Origin: a bacterium
GTDB lineage: Bacteria > Cyanobacteriota > Vampirovibrionia > Obscuribacterales > Obscuribacteraceae
NCBI GenBank assembly: GCA_030431355.1
Contig: JAUIJG010000270.1
Coordinates: forward strand, 1 to 7,417
Length of the DNA: 7,417 bases
Reading direction: 5' to 3'
This document shows, in pieces, positions 5,787 through 7,417 of this stretch (positions are counted from its first letter, which is position 1; each line of letters opens with the position of its first letter). The position numbers were made by a program, and so were the translations under genes. The notes under the pieces are model-generated. The model was not told where the DNA came from. It saw only the letters and a program-made list of their open reading frames with translations, and did not search any database.

Positions 5787-6536
5787 TCAGGAACCGTCTT
5801 TTTTGGTTTTTCTCTTTCTCTGGGTTGTTGATTTAGAAGCTACTTTCTTGGATAGACTGGCCGCTAGCTCCTTCTTTTGCACCAGGCTGTATTTGGCAAG
5901 ACCTATTTTGCTGCCGTGGGTAGAAAGGTCTTTCTTGGCGGGTTTATGTTTGCCGTATCTAGAAACCTTGAAGTCTTCCTCTTTGACTTCGATAATGTCT
6001 ATGGGTTCTTTGCAGTAAATTGAGAACTGGCAAGCTGCTTCCAGGGCTACCCTGGTCAGTTCGTAGCCGTCTTCCATAATGTCATAAAGGGCATAGAGCG
6101 CACCCTGAGAGTAGTCCGAGCCTGCTCCTTTGGCTGCGTATCTTTCATACTCGTGTACCGACAAATTGTTGGATACTCCGAATATGCTGCGGGGAGTGAC
6201 AAGCAGAAAAACGTTGTAAATTCCCGCATAGGTATCTTTTCCTGCGTCTATGAGAGTGTAATTGTCTTTGAGTTCGGCATAGAGGCTTAGAAAAAACTGA
6301 AATACCTGACCCCTGGTTTTAAATTCGCAGTCTAAAAGTTCTTTTCTGTTTTCGTGGAGATGCTCGATCACATTGTCTAAAAGCGTGTATCCGCTCGTTG
6401 CCAAGTAGCCGTGCTTTAGCTTCATAATCTTGCAGCTGCCTACCAGGTCTGTGGCGTACTCGCTGCCGAAAGTGGTAATTCGGTCCGCACCGACATAGAC
6501 TTTGCCGTTCTTTTTTACTGCCACAAGTATGGTCAT
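5787..6536 (-). CDS. HslV/proteasome-beta-like Ntn hydrolase with a basic C-terminal tail
   Basis: A 249-residue protein whose first ~195 residues resemble HslV, the threonine protease of the HslUV complex. Met1 is followed by Thr2, which aligns with the catalytic Thr1 of HslV once Met is removed. Asp18 (in VGADR) and Lys36 (in CKIMKL) align with HslV Asp17 and Lys33, so the active-site set is intact. KGAGSDYSQGA (136-146) matches the HslV GSGGPYAQAA turn, with Ala in place of the Ser of GSG. Residues 196-249 form a tail with 17 Lys/Arg and only three acidic residues; HslV normally ends near 175-180 and lacks this. No HslU or other AAA+ gene is adjacent. A GGGAGG site (6541-6546) lies four bases before the ATG. 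The gene is convergent with the exonuclease (31-base gap) and divergent from the secreted-protein gene. It could be a true HslV, another bacterial proteasome-like family, or an unstudied branch; fold confidence is high, family confidence moderate. Confidence 0.8.
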   Translation of the reverse strand: MTILVAVKKNGKVYVGADRITTFGSEYATDLVGSCKIMKLKHGYLATSGYTLLDNVIEHLHENRKELLDCEFKTRGQVFQFFLSLYAELKDNYTLIDAGKDTYAGIYNVFLLVTPRSIFGVSNNLSVHEYERYAAKGAGSDYSQGALYALYDIMEDGYELTRVALEAACQFSIYCKEPIDIIEVKEEDFKVSRYGKHKPAKKDLSTHGSKIGLAKYSLVQKKELAASLSKKVASKSTTQRKRKTKKDGS

Positions 6537-6724
6537 GGAACCTCCCGGATTGGTCCTGTATGATTTGATGTGCTTTATCGGTATTAAATACTATACGCCG
6601 GAGGTGAACTACCCAAACGGCTCTGGGAACACTTTCTTGTCATTATTGTCCTTTATTGAATCTACACCGATTTTATTCCGGGTAAAATAAATTAGTCAGG
6701 GGTATCCTTAGTCTCTGGAGCTTT
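6537..6724. promoter_or_regulatory. Divergent promoter region between the protease and secreted-protein genes
   Basis: This 188-base gap has no convincing gene. Rightwards, TTGATG (6565-6570), 18 bases, TACTAT (6589-6594) is a fair sigma70-like promoter with a leader of about 125 bases. A nearer candidate is TCTACA (6661-6666), 16 bases, TAAAAT (6683-6688). Leftwards, TATAGT on the minus strand (6590-6595) could be a -10 for the protease gene, with only a poor -35. The perfect inverted repeat GTATT-A-AATAC (6581-6591) overlaps both -10 candidates and could be an operator. GGAGGTGA (6600-6607) matches the anti-Shine-Dalgarno sequence but no start codon follows at a usable distance. Confidence 0.4.
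6541..6546 (-). promoter_or_regulatory. Ribosome binding site fixing the HslV-like start
   Basis: The minus strand reads GGGAGG four bases before the ATG at 6536-6534. The start matters because the next residue, Thr2, must become the N-terminal nucleophile; the site supports a start that leaves it there without a propeptide. Confidence 0.65.
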
Positions 6725-7363
6725 ATGAACAACAGATCTAAATTCATGGGGGGCAATCCGGCGTTGACGCTGGCTTTTTTGCTCTCTCTGGGGCCATTTT
6801 TTCTCAGCCAGGGAGTTGCTCATGGCCAGGAGCAACCTCAGCTGGTCAATTCATCGGCACCGATGAGCCAGGCTCCCATCTCCGGAAGCCAGCAAGCAAC
6901 GGATGAAAAGGTGTTGAAAGACTGGTTCGCCAAGTATGACGCCATCCGGCGCAAGGCTCAGCTCAATCCCCGGGCTCGGGCTGAAGCGGACGCTTTGTTA
7001 TCTAAAGGACTGGCAATTATTGTTCCTGGCGATGATAAGAAAGCGACCCAGAAGCTTTTGCAGGATCTTGTCACCAGATATAATACTGCCGCCGAGGGCT
7101 TGAAACAGCTTCCCTTATATCCGGAGACAGAGAGCCTTCATCGAGGATATTATCAGTATTTCGCCCAGGCTAGAGCTTTGTTCGCCGACTATATGGCGGT
7201 TCAAAACAATATTCTTGTGCCCGATGCCCACGGCAATCCTCTGGCAAAGTCGCTAATGCCCAGGAAGCTTCAGTTGGAGAATCTAGATCGTTCTAACAAA
7301 GCCAAGGACGAGTTTTTGCGTAAAAAGTTAGGAATCAAAGCTTATTCTTACAAAGATAGCTAG
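6725..7363 (+). CDS. Small exported helix-rich protein of unknown function
   Basis: A 212-residue protein not recognised as any family. Residues 1-34 look like a Sec signal peptide: Arg4 and Lys6, a hydrophobic core at about 13-28, and a likely signal peptidase I site AHG|QE after residue 34; there is no lipobox Cys. Residues 35-60 are Ser/Gln/Pro-rich and probably disordered. Residues 61-165 read as amphipathic helices rich in Lys, Ala, Leu and Gln, with several Tyr/Phe (LYPETES, GYYQYFAQAR). The C-terminal third is basic (MPRKLQLENLDRSNKAKDEFLRKK). It contains no cysteine. GGAG (6717-6720) lies four bases before the ATG; the next in-frame ATG (codon 8) has no such site and would lose the basic signal region. 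It is divergent from the HslV-like gene and followed after 14 bases by a probable next gene. A periplasmic or secreted location is inferred. Confidence 0.8.
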   Translation: MNNRSKFMGGNPALTLAFLLSLGPFFLSQGVAHGQEQPQLVNSSAPMSQAPISGSQQATDEKVLKDWFAKYDAIRRKAQLNPRARAEADALLSKGLAIIVPGDDKKATQKLLQDLVTRYNTAAEGLKQLPLYPETESLHRGYYQYFAQARALFADYMAVQNNILVPDAHGNPLAKSLMPRKLQLENLDRSNKAKDEFLRKKLGIKAYSYKDS

Positions 7364-7377
7364 CCGGGGAGCTGGTT

Positions 7378-7417
7378 GTGGAAACAGCGCCTGAGCCTAA
7401 TTCAAATATTGAAAATC
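7378..7417 (+). CDS. Probable start of a further gene, cut by the window edge
   Basis: GGGGAG (7366-7371) lies six bases before a GTG at 7378, an ideal spacing, and the frame stays open to the window end with 13 codons (METAPEPNSNIEN). The site is 14 bases after the stop of the secreted-protein gene, so the two may form an operon. A TTG at 7376-7378 in another frame is also open to the end but sits closer to the site. Too little is visible to assign a function. Confidence 0.42.
   Translation, partial: METAPEPNSNIEN

Noticed and set aside
5773..5792. TATCAGGA repeated twice, 12 bases apart, at the convergent gene ends
   Set aside because: Only two short copies, partly in coding sequence; chance similarity is likely and no larger repeat or att-like structure surrounds it.
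5802..5820. T-rich run after the exonuclease gene as an intrinsic terminator
   Set aside because: No GC-rich stem precedes it, and the run encodes the Lys-rich tail of the HslV-like protein on the other strand.
6502..6690. 62-residue plus-strand open frame spanning the protease start and the gap
   Set aside because: It has no ribosome binding site, overlaps the protease start region in antisense and has no family features.
1..7417. CRISPR array, tRNA/rRNA genes, insertion sequences or phage genes
   Set aside because: No regularly spaced repeats, tRNA-like cloverleaf, rRNA segment, transposase or phage protein was seen on either strand.

Overview
This is bacterial chromosomal DNA: dense genes, short gaps, Shine-Dalgarno sites and mixed base composition. 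The core is an aromatic amino-acid biosynthesis locus. Reading leftwards from a short divergent promoter region (about 3773-3870) are chorismate synthase (aroC), 3-dehydroquinate synthase (aroB) and prephenate dehydratase (pheA). Reading rightwards from the same region are EPSP synthase (aroA) and, 13 bp after it, a DEDDh-type 3'-5' exonuclease. Together the four aro/phe genes cover four steps of the route to phenylalanine: DAHP to dehydroquinate (aroB), shikimate-3-phosphate to EPSP (aroA), EPSP to chorismate (aroC), and prephenate to phenylpyruvate (pheA). The other steps (aroD, aroE, aroK, DAHP synthase, chorismate mutase) are not in the window.

Right of the exonuclease, in convergent orientation, is a stand-alone threonine-type Ntn hydrolase of the HslV/proteasome-beta fold. 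It keeps the Thr/Asp/Lys active-site pattern and carries a long Lys/Arg-rich C-terminal tail. No HslU-type ATPase gene is beside it. It is divergent from a small exported, helix-rich protein of unknown function, which is followed by the probable start of another gene cut by the window edge. At the left edge, the first 39 codons of another exported protein run off the window on the minus strand.

The two longest open frames on the minus strand (aroB and aroC) extend upstream of their true starts. Family alignment and ribosome binding sites place the starts at 2372 and 3772. Non-coding stretches hold several structures: a nested inverted repeat between aroC and aroB, a hairpin in the leader of the left-edge gene, a repeated ATGTTG element ending on the aroA start codon, and a perfect Shine-Dalgarno-like octamer with no start codon in the 6537-6724 gap.

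The organism cannot be fixed from the sequence. Classical Sec signal peptides and this aro gene order with a solitary HslV-like protease would suit an uncultivated or deep-branching lineage, for example the non-photosynthetic relatives of cyanobacteria, but that is only a guess. No tRNA, rRNA, CRISPR array, insertion sequence or phage gene was seen. The most unusual item is the HslV-like protein with its basic tail.
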